12,599 nucleotides of DNA. Source: Deltaproteobacteria bacterium (GTDB taxonomy: Bacteria; Desulfobacterota; Binatia; Binatales; Binataceae). The DNA lies in the NCBI GenBank assembly GCA_003161515.1, contig PMOH01000412.1:1-12599 (forward strand), given 5' to 3'. Shown here piece after piece: positions 12,508 through 12,599 of the stretch. The notes under the pieces are model-generated. The model searched no databases. It was not told the origin of the DNA and worked only from the letters and a program-made list of their open reading frames with translations. How positions within the stretch are numbered: the stretch's first letter is position 1; the number at the start of each line of letters is the position of its first letter. Made by a program: the position numbers and the translations under genes.

Positions 12508-12599
12508 ATGTCCTTGTTTCCACAATTTGGAGCGCTGCGCGATTTCAAAACCGGAACCGGCTTCGCCTGCGCGCAGCTGTCCGAGGCCCGTTCCTCCCC
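12508..12599 (+). CDS. Start of an unrecognised gene, cut by the right edge
   Basis: An open frame from the ATG at 12508 to the end of the window, 13 bp after the membrane-protein stop on the same strand. It reads MSLFPQFGALRDFKTGTG and continues to the edge without a stop. Its third codon positions are mostly G or C, unlike the competing frame from the ATG at 12501, whose translation is Arg-rich and reads like a shadow. The Shine-Dalgarno is weak (AGAG). Thirty codons are too few to assign a family. Confidence 0.35.
   Translation, partial: MSLFPQFGALRDFKTGTGFACAQLSEARSS

Noticed and set aside
12501..12599. Alternative right-edge gene starting at the ATG at 12501
   Set aside because: Its codon third positions are less GC-biased and its translation is Arg-rich. 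The frame from 12508 looks more like this genome's coding sequence, although the decision rests on only about 30 codons.
1..12599. CRISPR arrays, tRNA or rRNA genes, transposases and insertion-sequence ends
   Set aside because: No regularly spaced direct repeats, no cloverleaf-like segment with a conserved T-arm, and no transposase-like protein were seen on either strand.

Overview
The window is GC-rich, gene-dense bacterial DNA with about sixteen protein genes on both strands and no rRNA, tRNA, CRISPR array or insertion sequence that I can see. A Gram-negative host is indicated by a lytic murein transglycosylase, an outer-membrane beta-barrel candidate with a C-terminal Phe, and GlnE. The C-terminal module of the large alpha/beta hydrolase (ending PISWQL) and the overall gene style remind me of uncultured soil lineages near the old Deltaproteobacteria or Binatota. 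That placement is an impression, not a demonstration.

Layout. (1) 1-2261, minus strand: an MltD-like lytic transglycosylase followed by the first 361 codons of glnE, which runs off the left edge. (2) 2424-4120, plus strand: a sigma70-like promoter overlapped by a perfect 15-bp Fur-box-like palindrome drives a tight three-gene unit. It encodes an EfeO/FtrB-type cupredoxin, a membrane-anchored CxxCH haem-binding protein and an outer-membrane beta-barrel candidate (4-nt gap, then an ATGA overlap). This is the most interesting part: it looks like an iron-controlled metal or redox module, but no FTR1 permease, P19 or peroxidase is in view. (3) 4129-7753, minus strand: an alpha/beta hydrolase fused to a helical-repeat and conserved C-terminal module, then a secreted type-1-copper-like protein, a strong hairpin, and a proline iminopeptidase. 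(4) 7845-9737, plus strand: a TetR regulator with two tandem 14-bp near-palindromes in its own promoter region, a small zinc-ribbon protein, a VOC/glyoxalase-fold protein, a 13-bp-stem hairpin, and a GFA-family zinc protein. This resembles a small aldehyde or electrophile stress cassette. (5) 9754-10200, minus strand: a secreted Gly/Ser-rich low-complexity protein. (6) 10353-12494, plus strand: full-length aroA (EPSP synthase), with a four-helix membrane protein starting 3 nt after it, then the start of an unrecognised gene cut by the right edge.

The core genes (glnE, aroA, transglycosylase) are housekeeping. The accessory part lies between them and comprises the Fur-box operon, the hydrolase/cupredoxin group and the TetR cassette. 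No stretch longer than about 300 bases lacks a gene; the longest non-coding parts are 2262-2494 (233 bp), 7754-7915 (162 bp) and 10201-10352 (152 bp). All functional calls rest on motifs read by eye.
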